Part shown: one piece after another, positions 1-10,215 of the stretch
Numbering within the stretch: position 1 is the stretch's first letter
Layout: each line of letters begins with the position of its first letter
DNA from: Candidatus Aminicenantota bacterium
GTDB lineage: Bacteria > Acidobacteriota > Aminicenantia > Aminicenantales > CALLJL01
Length of the DNA: 56,235 bases
Assembly: GCA_026416195.1 (NCBI GenBank)
Contig: JAOAFQ010000004.1
Location: 1-56,235, forward strand
Direction of reading: 5' to 3'
Position numbers and translations under genes: made by a program
Notes under the pieces: model-generated
The model's database searches: none
The model's input: the letters and a program-made list of their open reading frames with translations, nothing else
Told to the model about the DNA's origin: nothing

Positions 1-528
1 CTTTATTTCAGACCTCATTGCTTCTAAAGATAAACCAATTTTAACTGAGCCCCAGCGAATTGGCGATCCAGGAGCAAAAATGGGAATTTCAATTTCCCTT
101 ATTTTCATCTTTTTTCCATTAACCTCAAATAGAGCTGGCCGATAAACAACCGTATTCTCCTCTATTTGTTCAGGTAGATAGGAACAGCAGATTATCTCCT
201 CTTTATCTTCGACGGAATCAGTAGCGACAAAAAGATTGCTATAACGATCAAAAAAAACAACATAGAGAATATTAGGATCGTGAAGGGAACTCAAGTTACG
301 GCGGACGGTTTCTCTATCCCACCAAATAAGGGCATTGAGATTTAAGTTGGCAATATTTTGAGCTAATAAATAACCCTCTCGTCGGGATCGTTCGTCGATG
401 GTGCGAACCTCCTGACGTTGAAAGAAAAATATGATCATCCCCACTGTGATCATAAGCAAAGCCGCTACCCAAATCATAAAGCGAGCAAAAAGAGAGGAAC
501 TTACTTTAGGCAACCAACTAAGACTCAT
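1..528 (-). CDS. Membrane sensor protein, N-terminal part (histidine kinase or diguanylate cyclase type), truncated by the window edge
   Basis: Open frame of 176 codons on the minus strand from ATG at 526-528 to the edge: MSLSWLPKVSSSLFARFMIWVAALLMITVGMIIFFFQRQEVRTIDERSRREGYLLAQNIANLNLNALIWWD...; one TM helix followed by an extracytoplasmic sensor-like region. Absent from the ORF track because no stop lies inside the window. Start overlaps the stop of the upstream SBP gene (ATGA). Confidence 0.7.
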   Translation of the reverse strand, partial: MSLSWLPKVSSSLFARFMIWVAALLMITVGMIIFFFQRQEVRTIDERSRREGYLLAQNIANLNLNALIWWDRETVRRNLSSLHDPNILYVVFFDRYSNLFVATDSVEDKEEIICCSYLPEQIEENTVVYRPALFEVNGKKMKIREIEIPIFAPGSPIRWGSVKIGLSLEAMRSEIK

Positions 529-2126
529 TTCTTTTCTTGCTTCCAAACAACTGACATATCCAAAAAGGAAAAACCAAGGGTTGGGACTTTAATCCCCTGA
601 ACATAACGCTGAACAGCTAAACGTTGATTCAGGAGAAAAAGGGGAATAACTGGCAAATCTTCAAGCAGTTTGGTCTCAATCTCTCGAAATATTTCAATTC
701 TTTTGCCCCAACTTTTTTCTGCTTCTGACATGGCTAAAAGATTTTCGATAGTTTCGTTCTCGTAGTGAAAAATCATTCGATTAATATCTGAATTCAAGCT
801 GAAGAGAGGCCGGATGATATTCTCAGGGTCAGGGAAATCGATTTTCCAAGAAAAAAGAATGAGATAAGGACTTTTAACAGTCCTAATATTTTTCAGAGAA
901 TTGATCAATCGAAGACGGAGATTGAAACCAATCTCGATCAGCTGCTCTTTTAGCCGCTGATAAATTCTTTCGCCTCGCCATCGATCACTTTTAAGAACAC
1001 AAAAGTCAATAAGAGAAAAACTTTCGGTCGGGAAATAGCCTGCCTTAAATAAAAGAGAGCGAGCTTCTCCAATATTTCTTTCTTTCCTCGTTTCAATAGG
1101 GAAGAAACCAGGAAGGCGGGGATGGATAATGTTGTTGAGAACTTGAGGCATTGATTCGAAAGTAAAGTAGGAACGAGCAAGATCGCTCTTATCTATGGCT
1201 AGATTAATTGCTTTTCGAACTAAAGGATGATTGAAAGGGGGGCGATCGCAACTAAACCCAAGATAAATAAGCTTGAAGGAATCACTTTCGAGAACCTGAC
1301 ATTCGGTTCGAGAAAGAGAAGGCGAATAATAGGGAATCACGTCAATTTCTTGATCAATAAATTGGTCAAGAGTAAAAGTCGAGCTAAACTCGATAGCTTC
1401 AAGAAAGGGCTTCGGACCATAATAGTTTTCATTTCTTTCGAGTTTGACTCCAATTATTCTTAATTTTGGATCACGTAACCAATAAGCAAATTTAAATGGA
1501 CCAGTGCCCGAAGGTTTATAAAAAAATTCTTTTCCCTGAGATTCGAGAAGATCATGGGGAAGAATTTTACAAAATGGAGCGGCTAAGATTGAAAGAAGAG
1601 AGAGATGAGGTTGGTCTAGAGTAATTTCAAAAGTATAATTATTTTGAACGACAAAACCCTTAACTTCGTTGGCTTTGCCTTCAAAAAATTCTTTGGCTCC
1701 ATTTATTTTAAAGATAAAATATTGATAAAAAGGACTAGTTCCGGGTTGAAGGAGCCTCTCGAGAGAAACCTTAACATCTTTAGCAGTTAAAAGACGACCA
1801 TGATGAAAATGAATCCCCTTTTTTAAATAAAAAATATATCTAGTGCCATCAGGCGAAACGATCCAATAATCAGCCAGCTGGGGCACAATTTGCAGATTAG
1901 AATCAAATTTTACCAGACCCTCAAAGATTTGGTCGGTTATAACAACTTCACACTCCGGAGATGCAGGATCAAGCAAAGGCATCAGCCCTGAATTGAAAGT
2001 TCTAACCCTCAAGGTCCCTCCAAGTTGATTTTTTCCTTGTTGGCCATTAAGACTAATCGACCAGAAAATAATTAAAAAAACAATGGAAAAAATAATTGTC
2101 CACTCTTTTTTTAACTTTAGAGACAT
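525..2126 (-). CDS. ABC transporter substrate-binding protein, family 5 (peptide/oligopeptide type)
   Basis: ORF 525..2186; likely start is the internal Met of MSLKLKKEWTIIFSIVFLIIFW (2126), giving a signal/anchor. Typical SBP_bac_5 text: LVKFDSNLQIVPQLADYWIVSPDGTRYIFYLKKGIHFHHGRLLTAKDVKVSLERLL. Confidence 0.88.
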   Translation of the reverse strand: MSLKLKKEWTIIFSIVFLIIFWSISLNGQQGKNQLGGTLRVRTFNSGLMPLLDPASPECEVVITDQIFEGLVKFDSNLQIVPQLADYWIVSPDGTRYIFYLKKGIHFHHGRLLTAKDVKVSLERLLQPGTSPFYQYFIFKINGAKEFFEGKANEVKGFVVQNNYTFEITLDQPHLSLLSILAAPFCKILPHDLLESQGKEFFYKPSGTGPFKFAYWLRDPKLRIIGVKLERNENYYGPKPFLEAIEFSSTFTLDQFIDQEIDVIPYYSPSLSRTECQVLESDSFKLIYLGFSCDRPPFNHPLVRKAINLAIDKSDLARSYFTFESMPQVLNNIIHPRLPGFFPIETRKERNIGEARSLLFKAGYFPTESFSLIDFCVLKSDRWRGERIYQRLKEQLIEIGFNLRLRLINSLKNIRTVKSPYLILFSWKIDFPDPENIIRPLFSLNSDINRMIFHYENETIENLLAMSEAEKSWGKRIEIFREIETKLLEDLPVIPLFLLNQRLAVQRYVQGIKVPTLGFSFLDMSVVWKQEKK

Positions 2127-2263
2127 TAGGGCATCTTTTTTTAATATAGAAGAGAAAATCATTCTTTGCAACCAATTTCCGGGCAACTTTAGGGCTATAG
2201 GTTAATGAACTGGGAACTCCCCTTTGCTTCTGCTAAAATAAGCTTTCAATAACTGAGGTAAAA

Positions 2264-2929
2264 ATGGAAGCGCTTATCTTTGATATGGATGGTCTAATGG
2301 TTGACACTGAAACTCTTTATTTTGAAGCTGAAAAGAACCTAGCTCGTCGTTTTGGGCGGGAAGTAAAAGAAGAAACCTTAGCTCGGATGATGGGCCGGAA
2401 ACCCTTGGAAAGCTTGGTTATTTTCGCTCAAGAACTCAATCTCGACGTTAAGCCTGAGGACCTGCTCGAAATGCGAACTGCAATTATGAAAAGAAGTCTT
2501 CTTCGTAATCTGAGGCCTATGCCTGGTCTTTACACCATTGTTAATATTTTCTCCGGTCGGCTAAAATTAGCTATTGCTACTGGCGCCCAGCAAGAATTCC
2601 TTGATTTGATTGTCGATAGTCTCGGCCTTAGATCAAAATTCGATGTTCTTCAGGCAAGTGACGAAATTAAAGAAGGAAAACCCCAGCCTGAAATCTATTT
2701 AGTTACTTGTCAAAAGCTCGGCCTCAAACCTCAAGATTGTCTTGTTCTAGAAGATTCGGCTAATGGAGTTTTGGCCGCCAGAAGGGCTGGCTGTTATGTT
2801 ATAGCTGTTCCCTCTCCCCAAGCTAAAGGTCAGGATTTTAGTTCAGCTCACGCCATTGCCTCTGATCTTTTTGCCGCTATTCCAATCATCGAAAAGCTGC
2901 TTCTTTCTGCAAACACTGGGCCACTTTGA
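2264..2929 (+). CDS. HAD-superfamily hydrolase (beta-phosphoglucomutase-like subfamily)
   Basis: N-terminal FDMDGLMVDTE motif I; later EGKPQPEIYL and VLEDSANGVLAARRAG motifs. Confidence 0.9.
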   Translation: MEALIFDMDGLMVDTETLYFEAEKNLARRFGREVKEETLARMMGRKPLESLVIFAQELNLDVKPEDLLEMRTAIMKRSLLRNLRPMPGLYTIVNIFSGRLKLAIATGAQQEFLDLIVDSLGLRSKFDVLQASDEIKEGKPQPEIYLVTCQKLGLKPQDCLVLEDSANGVLAARRAGCYVIAVPSPQAKGQDFSSAHAIASDLFAAIPIIEKLLLSANTGPL

Positions 2930-4244
2930 TGACTTCATTAAAAACCCTCATTAAGTTACCTCCCCAGATTTTGGCCAAATCCTTTTCTTTATAGCCCCGT
3001 CGGAGTAACTCTACGGTAACATTGAACATCTCACTAACATCATTACAACCTTCCACTCCTCCACCTCCATCAAAATCAGTTCCTATACCAACATAATCAA
3101 TGCCGGCAATCTTGATAACATGCTCAATATGATCAGCCACATCTTTTACCGTAGCAATTTCCTGAGGAAAACGCCGCCTAATCTCATTAAGTTCTTCTAG
3201 AGCTTTTTGGCGAAGGACTTCATCCTGGATCGCCCTGATATTACCTCCATATTTGGCTTCCAAATCTTTAATTGCCTTGTCTCTTTCTGGATTTGGCTTG
3301 GGTTGGCGAAGATAACTACTGAGAAAACAGATTTGAATGACCCCACCTTTCTTGGCTAAAGCCTTAATCATCTCATCGGAAAGATTACGAGGATTGGGAC
3401 ATAAAGCTCGACACGAGGAATGGCTGGCAATGACTGGCGCCTCTGAGACTTGGATTACATCCCAGAAAGACTGGTCTGAAATATGAGAAACATCAACCAT
3501 GATGCCGAGACGATTGCAGGCTTTAATTACCTGTCGCCCAAATTCACTGAGGCCTTTATCTTCTGGATTCAGACGATCAGTAGCTGAATCACAGATATCA
3601 TTATCTTGAGAATGACAAAGCGTAAGATAACGAATTCCAAGTCGGTAATACTCTTCAAGACGTGAAAGATCACGACCTATGGGATAACCATTTTCCAGAC
3701 CCAAAAAGGCAATCAACTTGCCTTCTTTTTTTAATTGGTAAGCATCTTGAGGTGTAAGAGCAAGCCCAATCAGGTTGGAATAATCTTTCACCATTTTATG
3801 GACAACTTGGATGAGTTGGCTTGCCCTTTCTCTGGCCTTCGCATAACCCTCATCAGTAAGTGGCCCTTGGCCAACAAAAACACTAAAAAAGAGAGCATCA
3901 AGTCCGCCCTCTCTCATTCGGGGAAGATCAATTTTACCACTTTCTTTTTGTCCTGGTTCATGGCGTTGACCAATATCCCAACCCGGACGTAACATCATCA
4001 TCGGAGTATCACAGTGGCAATCAACCGTCAAAATTCTCTGATGAATTTGCCGAGCTTTAGCTATTAATTGATTCTCCTTTAAATTGACCCGACAAGCTAT
4101 CCCTATTGAGTTGACAAAAAGGAAAATAACCAAGAAACCAAAAATAAAATCATGCCTTCCCAAGATAGGAAAAACTCTTTGCCAATCGCTTCTTTTAATT
4201 TTCCAGAATCTCATTGTCTTCACCTTGGGGGGATATTTTCTCAA
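2886..4244 (-). CDS. Membrane dipeptidase (peptidase M19, renal dipeptidase family)
   Basis: VDCHCDTPM, GLENGYPIG, LTLCHSQDN, DVSHISD, SHSSCRALCPNPRNLSDEMI, VGIGTDFDGGGG are M19 hallmarks; N-terminal hydrophobic segment. Confidence 0.93.
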   Translation of the reverse strand: MRKYPPKVKTMRFWKIKRSDWQRVFPILGRHDFIFGFLVIFLFVNSIGIACRVNLKENQLIAKARQIHQRILTVDCHCDTPMMMLRPGWDIGQRHEPGQKESGKIDLPRMREGGLDALFFSVFVGQGPLTDEGYAKARERASQLIQVVHKMVKDYSNLIGLALTPQDAYQLKKEGKLIAFLGLENGYPIGRDLSRLEEYYRLGIRYLTLCHSQDNDICDSATDRLNPEDKGLSEFGRQVIKACNRLGIMVDVSHISDQSFWDVIQVSEAPVIASHSSCRALCPNPRNLSDEMIKALAKKGGVIQICFLSSYLRQPKPNPERDKAIKDLEAKYGGNIRAIQDEVLRQKALEELNEIRRRFPQEIATVKDVADHIEHVIKIAGIDYVGIGTDFDGGGGVEGCNDVSEMFNVTVELLRRGYKEKDLAKIWGGNLMRVFNEVIKVAQCLQKEAAFR

Positions 4245-4289
4245 TCTTCATGGCCAAAGAGACTCAATTGGTGGATTGGAGCAACAGCT

Positions 4290-4817
4290 TCAATATTTCC
4301 CATCCATTCTAAATTCAGAGGTATCGAGCCAAAAGCCATTATTCTGAAGAGAATCTAATTGGGCTTGCAACAAGTCATAATGAAATCTTTCCTCATTAAC
4401 AATTCTTTCAAAAATCTCTTTAGTTCTTTCTTCAGAACAAGCAGACACACCTTGTTGGAAATGGTCAATAGCTTTCCTTTCCAACTCAAGGCCGATAGAA
4501 AGAGCTTCGAGATCGCTCTTGCCACTCGCTCCTTTCATCCGGCTAACTAGGCTTTCAATCACCTCCGAGTTTTCCTTTAAATCTTCAGAGGAAATCTCTT
4601 TTCGCCAATCTTCGTTCCCTATGATCTCGGTAAAAAGATGGGCAAAAGTTTCCAAATGCCTCACTTCTTCTTTGGCAAGATGTTCAAACATCTTGCGGCC
4701 AAGGTTATTTTGGGTTAATTCGGCCGCTTTAAGAAAAAATTCTTTGCCTCGAATTTCGAGTTTAAGAGCCTCTTTTAACAGCCATTTAAGATTAGGATCA
4801 TTTAATTTGGTCATCAC
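4290..4817 (-). CDS. Ferritin-like diiron protein (rubrerythrin-family, no rubredoxin domain)
   Basis: Two four-helix halves with conserved Glu and ExxH motifs (EEVRH, EERFH). Confidence 0.8.
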   Translation of the reverse strand: MMTKLNDPNLKWLLKEALKLEIRGKEFFLKAAELTQNNLGRKMFEHLAKEEVRHLETFAHLFTEIIGNEDWRKEISSEDLKENSEVIESLVSRMKGASGKSDLEALSIGLELERKAIDHFQQGVSACSEERTKEIFERIVNEERFHYDLLQAQLDSLQNNGFWLDTSEFRMDGKY

Positions 4818-5007
4818 TTAACCTCCAAAAAACATTAGCAAAGTATTATACATTATGAAGATCGAACTCTCCAGTCGTTACTTAAAAAAAATTTTGGTTT
4901 TAGAAGTAAAAGCTGATAATTTAAATGAATTTTTTTTAGCTTCTTTAGTCCTTACAAATTCTAGCCAAAAAAGCAAAGCTGAAGTTTCGTCAAATTATGA
5001 TTTTATT

Positions 5008-5976
5008 TTATTCTTTTATTAAAAGATAATAGGCTCGGGTTTCATCTAGTTTGCGCTCGAGAAGGAAATCAACCAGGCTATAACCTTGCTTGAATAAGGA
5101 CAAAAACAGCTCCCTTGTCTTCAAACGCCAATCAAGAGGAATACGACGAATTTCTGATGAAGCCACATCAGTGGCTCTAAGCATTGAATAAAAATCGACT
5201 GGAATTCTAACTAAAATCGGACTAACCTTAGGCGAAGGATTTATTTCCTTGATTACTTCTAAACGGATGGAACCATCCTTCCCTTCAACTTCAACCAAAT
5301 CAACCTGATTAACTATTCTTTCTGATTTAATTATGTCTTCCTTTAAGTCTAATTTTTTTGGAAGGCGGGTAATATCCCACCCCATAAAAAACCGATCACT
5401 TGGAATATCTAAACGATTCAGACGACCACCATATTCTCCATAAGGAGCAATCCGGTACTCAAGAACTTTCATCCCAAAATAATGAACATTGCGATAGGCA
5501 TTCACGGCTGTCAAAGGATCATAAGTACAAACAATAAAGTCGAGGCCAAACCAGTCCCTAACTATGTCGCGCTGGAATTCCTTGATAGCAATTCCCAGTC
5601 CATAGCCTTGCCATTCCTCTTTAACTCCGAGAAATTGAGCATAAAACCAGAGATTAGTCTGGTCTCGAAAGGCAATGGCCTTATTTTTAACGCCCACAAA
5701 GCCATAAGCAAAACCAACTAAATGGTGTTTATCCTTGAGCCAGCCTAAGCCTGGTTCTTCATGATAGGCGGCAATAAATAAAGAACCGCCCTCATGTAAG
5801 AAATTTTCACAAAGCAGATTTCTTGTTCCAGCTAAATGGTCTTCAGGAAAAGCCCAGATTTCTTCTCTAAGATCTTCATATTTCCGATAATCTTCAGGAT
5901 CATTTGAATCTTCAATGGTTAAAAGAAACTTTAAACCCTTCGATTCAAATATTCTCTGAGGTTCCAAAAGACTCAT
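5008..5976 (-). CDS. GNAT-like acetyltransferase domain protein
   Basis: LGVKEEWQGYGLGIAIKEFQRD acetyl-CoA binding-like segment and a following TYDPLTAVNAYRNVHYFGMKV stretch. Confidence 0.7.
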   Translation of the reverse strand: MSLLEPQRIFESKGLKFLLTIEDSNDPEDYRKYEDLREEIWAFPEDHLAGTRNLLCENFLHEGGSLFIAAYHEEPGLGWLKDKHHLVGFAYGFVGVKNKAIAFRDQTNLWFYAQFLGVKEEWQGYGLGIAIKEFQRDIVRDWFGLDFIVCTYDPLTAVNAYRNVHYFGMKVLEYRIAPYGEYGGRLNRLDIPSDRFFMGWDITRLPKKLDLKEDIIKSERIVNQVDLVEVEGKDGSIRLEVIKEINPSPKVSPILVRIPVDFYSMLRATDVASSEIRRIPLDWRLKTRELFLSLFKQGYSLVDFLLERKLDETRAYYLLIKE

Positions 5977-6064
5977 GACTTACCTCAGTTATAGTTAAAT
6001 TGCCTTTTGTTGATATTTTATTATAAGTTTTAATTCTTAAAAAAGAGTAATTAAAGGAGGCGAA

Positions 6065-8584
6065 GTGAAAAATATAAAAAAGAGGGGCTGGTTAAAGAAT
6101 TTGATCTGGTTCGTTCTTTTTAGCTTTTTCATTATCTGGCCAGAACTTTTAGCCCAAGTAGACAAGCCATTGATTTTAAGGGCTTCAGGGGAAATACCAG
6201 AAGGTTTAAGTCGGCTGGCTAGGGCTGGCGATATTCTTCTTGAAGGTCCAGCCCTAAAAATTCTTTTTGGAGGTAGCCCTAAGACCATTATGACTCATTC
6301 AAGATATGCCGGAGGTGACGCTAAAGGAACCATCATAGGTATTGCTCCCCCTGAAGGTGAAGCTAATGGCGAAGTCCATATTGGCAGTCCAACTGTCCGT
6401 TTTGAAAACAGAACTATCTATCTTCCCTATACGGAATTCAAATATCCTCAAAAAATAGAGCCAAATCGGACCGCTCTCCAGGCCCTAGCCAATTATGTTT
6501 TGCCTGACGGGAAAAAACTCTCTGTTAGAACTACTTATACCGTTAACTTAGCAGAAGGTAAAGTTGAAATTAGTTCTGTCGTCACTAATTCTGGCGAACA
6601 AACCTGGACTGAGCTTGGCTATTCTCTCCTTTTTGATGCCATGCATAATTACTCTTTTAATCCCTTTCATAATATCTACCACCGAAATCTCAATTTTCGT
6701 TTCTATCAAAAAAAGCGACATTTTTTGGCTTGGATAAATCTCAATCCTGTCCCCGCAGCTGATTCTGTTCTGCCCGATAAATTGGCGCCAGGACAGAGCT
6801 TTACGGTTAACTATATCTTATTAACTGATACGCAGCCTTGGCGTCTTCTGGAAAAAATTTATGCTATATTGAAAGTCCCTGTTTTTCCGGCAAAAATAAG
6901 CATGCCTGCAGACGGAACCAGGTGGAAGGAAATCGTCATCACTCATATTCTAAGTGGCGCCACTTTTTACCGAGCCATTTATAGTGATGAGGCCACCTCA
7001 GCCGATATTCTTCTGCCTGAAGGCTTTTATCGGGTCCGAGGTCACTTTTTTCCGGCCGTGGTTGAAACTTTCCTTGCGGTAGAAAAAGGGAAAGAAAACC
7101 GAGCCCGCCTCCGTTTGCCTTTGTTCGGCAAGATTAGCTTGCGAGTCCAGGATAGCCAAGGAAACTATGTGCCTGGTAAGGTTTCTTTCATTGGTCTCCA
7201 GCCAACTCGAACTCCCTATTTTCGTCCAGAAAATCCAGTCGAAACTGGTCGTAGCTTTGAAAGCTTTAAAAATTCTTGTTTTCCTCCTGCTGAGGGTTTA
7301 GACCTTACGCTGCCTGTAGGAACATATTTAATAACGGCCTCACGGGGACCTGAATATAGCATTGATCAAAAAGTTATTGAAGTTATAGCTGACGCTCCCC
7401 TAAACTTAACTTTCTGCCTTAACCGAGTAGTAGACAAACCTGGCTTAATTAGTCTTGATCCCCATATTCATACCATCCATTCTGATGGCACTGTTAGCAT
7501 AAGCAACCGATTAATTTCTTTGATTGCTGAGGGGGTAGAAACAGCTATCGCTACCGATCATAATATTGTCACTGATTATTTCCAGGACCTTAAAAGACTA
7601 GGGCTTGAAAAGGAAATCTCTATTTTACTAGGGACAGAAGTAACTGTTCAGGACATGGTTCATTTTAATCTTTATCCTTTAAATTATATAGAAAAAGATG
7701 AAAGAAAAGGAGCCATTGAACCGACAGCAGAGAAAGTAAGCGAGCTTTTGGCGGCTGCTCGCGCCAAAAATCCTTCAGCCCTTATCCAAATCAATCATCC
7801 GCGAGCTGGAACTTTGGGTTACTTTAACAACTATCAACTTGATCTTGTCTCTGCAGCCTATGTTAGGGAAACCTTTGATTTAGGTTTTGATCTAATAGAA
7901 GTTCTAAATGGAGCTTTACCCCTCTCCTCTAATTCAATCGCCTTGAAAGACTGGCTTCATCTAATCAATCGAGGTTACTATTATCCTTTGATTGGCTCTT
8001 CCGATTCTCACACCATTGATGGAGGCGAGCCAGGCTATGCTCGGACCTACGTTTTTTATGACAAGCCAAAAACTGAGCCTATTGATTTCAAGGCAATTTT
8101 GTCAGCCCTTAAAGCTGGAAGGGCCTTCACCAGCACTGGCCCATTGATCGATTTCAGAATCAATGAGGCCACTTTAGGTGAGACCCTTTCAATCAAACCA
8201 GGTCCAGTTAATTTTAAAATTAAAGTTTGGGGAGCTCCCTGGATTGAGATCGATGAAGTCAGGTTATTTTTTAATGGGTCGACTCGTTTAATTCTTCCGG
8301 TAAAGGAAAAAACCAAAGAACTTATTAAAATAGAAGAAAACATTGTTCTTGAGATCAAGGAAGACACGGCCGTGGTTGCCGAAGTTATTGGTAAAAAAAG
8401 CCTTTTTCCCATCCTTCAGCAACCTTCTGATTCGGGCGAATTAAAAGACGCCGCTCTGCCTTATGCAATTACTAATCCAATATTTATCGACACCAATGGC
8501 AACAATCATTACGACCATCCTTGGCCAGCAAAAATTGAGAAGGTAAAAGCTAAGCCAAACCGAGGTCGGATAATAAGCCGCTAA
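6065..8584 (+). CDS. CehA/McbA-family metallohydrolase with C-terminal PHP domain, secreted
   Basis: Signal-like N-terminus; LDPHIHTIHSDGTVSISNRL, ATDHNIVTDY, GSSDSHTID PHP motifs. GGAGG RBS just upstream. The track start codon is GTG, translated as M. Confidence 0.83.
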   Translation: MKNIKKRGWLKNLIWFVLFSFFIIWPELLAQVDKPLILRASGEIPEGLSRLARAGDILLEGPALKILFGGSPKTIMTHSRYAGGDAKGTIIGIAPPEGEANGEVHIGSPTVRFENRTIYLPYTEFKYPQKIEPNRTALQALANYVLPDGKKLSVRTTYTVNLAEGKVEISSVVTNSGEQTWTELGYSLLFDAMHNYSFNPFHNIYHRNLNFRFYQKKRHFLAWINLNPVPAADSVLPDKLAPGQSFTVNYILLTDTQPWRLLEKIYAILKVPVFPAKISMPADGTRWKEIVITHILSGATFYRAIYSDEATSADILLPEGFYRVRGHFFPAVVETFLAVEKGKENRARLRLPLFGKISLRVQDSQGNYVPGKVSFIGLQPTRTPYFRPENPVETGRSFESFKNSCFPPAEGLDLTLPVGTYLITASRGPEYSIDQKVIEVIADAPLNLTFCLNRVVDKPGLISLDPHIHTIHSDGTVSISNRLISLIAEGVETAIATDHNIVTDYFQDLKRLGLEKEISILLGTEVTVQDMVHFNLYPLNYIEKDERKGAIEPTAEKVSELLAAARAKNPSALIQINHPRAGTLGYFNNYQLDLVSAAYVRETFDLGFDLIEVLNGALPLSSNSIALKDWLHLINRGYYYPLIGSSDSHTIDGGEPGYARTYVFYDKPKTEPIDFKAILSALKAGRAFTSTGPLIDFRINEATLGETLSIKPGPVNFKIKVWGAPWIEIDEVRLFFNGSTRLILPVKEKTKELIKIEENIVLEIKEDTAVVAEVIGKKSLFPILQQPSDSGELKDAALPYAITNPIFIDTNGNNHYDHPWPAKIEKVKAKPNRGRIISR

Positions 8585-8604
8585 AGCCAAGGGAGCTAAA
8601 AAAA

Positions 8605-9186
8605 ATGAAATCAAATAAAGCAAAAGAAGGCCTAGATCCTCGAAGTTTTACGAGTCTGCCTAATCTAATCACTTTATTCCGGCTGTCAGCTTCACTTACT
8701 TTTTTCACTTTAGCCGCTCTTAAATCCAGTCCTGACCTGAATTTTATTGGCCTCGGCCTCCATTGGGCAGGAGATGTTATGGATGGATTTTTAGCTCGGA
8801 AAACGAAACAAGAAACTATTTTGGGAGCAGAAATCGATATTATCGCTGACAGAATTGAATCAATTTTCTTCTATCTTAATTTTCTCAACTTCAATCCTCA
8901 TCTTTTTTTGCCTATAATTATTTATCTCATCGATTTTGCCTTTGTCGATTTTTATCTTAGTTACCAATTCATTAAATACCCAATTATTTCGCCCAATTAT
9001 TTTTATTTAGTAGACCAACGGGTCTACCGATATAATTTCAGTCCTCTGGCTAAGTTCTGTAACTCGACGGTTGTAGCTCTTTTGCTTATCTTTGTTCCCC
9101 AATGGTCAATTCTAGCCGTTCTTTTCGCTAGCGGTCTAATAATTTTAAAGCTTCGATCTATTTTCTGGCTAAGAGAAAAAACCTGA
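8605..9186 (+). CDS. CDP-alcohol phosphatidyltransferase family protein
   Basis: Exact D(x)2DG(x)2AR(x)8G(x)3D(x)3D motif: DVMDGFLARKTKQETILGAEIDIIAD; multiple TM segments. Confidence 0.9.
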   Translation: MKSNKAKEGLDPRSFTSLPNLITLFRLSASLTFFTLAALKSSPDLNFIGLGLHWAGDVMDGFLARKTKQETILGAEIDIIADRIESIFFYLNFLNFNPHLFLPIIIYLIDFAFVDFYLSYQFIKYPIISPNYFYLVDQRVYRYNFSPLAKFCNSTVVALLLIFVPQWSILAVLFASGLIILKLRSIFWLREKT

Positions 9187-9231
9187 CTTGCCTTTAATCC
9201 TTTCCTCGGGCTATTATGAAGAGGAAAAACG

Positions 9232-10215
9232 ATGAGTCGATTAAAAAGAGACTTATCCCTTCTTTGGAGAGGCATTAAAAATTATTTGACCGATCGCCCT
9301 CTTTGCGTCTCCTTTGAAGTCACCTATGCCTGTAACGCCCGCTGCCAACATTGTCATCTTGGTGGCCCTGTGGCTAATGAAAAAAGAGCTTCGGCTCAAG
9401 AATTCGGCCGAATAAGCGATTGGCTGAAACCAGTCGGCGCCCAGATTTCAGGAGGGGAACCTTTGCTTAGATCTGATCTCGAAGAGATAATTCGAGCTAT
9501 CCATCGGCCCCAAAAGCCTCCTTTTATTATTGTAACTACCAACGGGGCTCTTCTTAATAGGAAAAGATATGAAAGTTTGCGCCAAGCAGGCGTCGATGAA
9601 TTCTCTCTTTCCCTTGATTATCCTGATGAAAGACATGATACTTTCCGAGGAATTCCTGGTCTTTTCCGCAAAATCGAAAGCCTGGTTAAAGAATTAGCGC
9701 CCCTTGATGAAAAAGCTATTACCCTTTCTTGTGTTATCCAAAATGATAATTTTCCCGACCTTGTTCGATTAGCTGAACTCGCTCGGCGATGGGGAGTAAG
9801 AATAAACTTTAGTACTTACACCTGGATGAGAACTCACAACCGCCAATTTATGATCTCCCCAGACAATCTAAAGCTATTTAAAAATGTCCTCAATCAGCTT
9901 CTTGAATTTAAGAAAAAATATGGGACAATTTACACCTCTGATTATGTTTTTCGTTTAATGCCTATATATTTCGAAAAGGGAGAAATTGGTCACTGCCGCG
10001 CTGGGCAACGCTTCTTTATCGTCAATCCTGATGGTCGGCTTTCCCCTTGTGGCCTAATTTTAAAATATTATTCGAGTCTTGACGAATTGAAGGCTTTTCG
10101 ACAGACCAACTCTTGTGGCTATTGTTATACTAGTATAAGGGCGGGGACAGAAAGACCTCCCAAATATCTCCTTCTCGATAACATCCGCCTTTTCCGGAAA
10201 AAAAAAAGAAAATAG
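9232..10215 (+). CDS. Radical SAM protein with short SPASM-like C-terminus
   Basis: CNARCQHC (CxxxCxxC) cluster motif, SGGEPLLR, C-terminal CRAGQRFFIVNPDGRLSPCG and CGYC. Confidence 0.88.
   Translation: MSRLKRDLSLLWRGIKNYLTDRPLCVSFEVTYACNARCQHCHLGGPVANEKRASAQEFGRISDWLKPVGAQISGGEPLLRSDLEEIIRAIHRPQKPPFIIVTTNGALLNRKRYESLRQAGVDEFSLSLDYPDERHDTFRGIPGLFRKIESLVKELAPLDEKAITLSCVIQNDNFPDLVRLAELARRWGVRINFSTYTWMRTHNRQFMISPDNLKLFKNVLNQLLEFKKKYGTIYTSDYVFRLMPIYFEKGEIGHCRAGQRFFIVNPDGRLSPCGLILKYYSSLDELKAFRQTNSCGYCYTSIRAGTERPPKYLLLDNIRLFRKKKRK

Noticed and set aside
8056-8412. 118-aa minus ORF inside the CehA/PHP gene
   Set aside because: Antisense overlap with supported coding sequence; low-complexity Ser/Leu/Ile composition.
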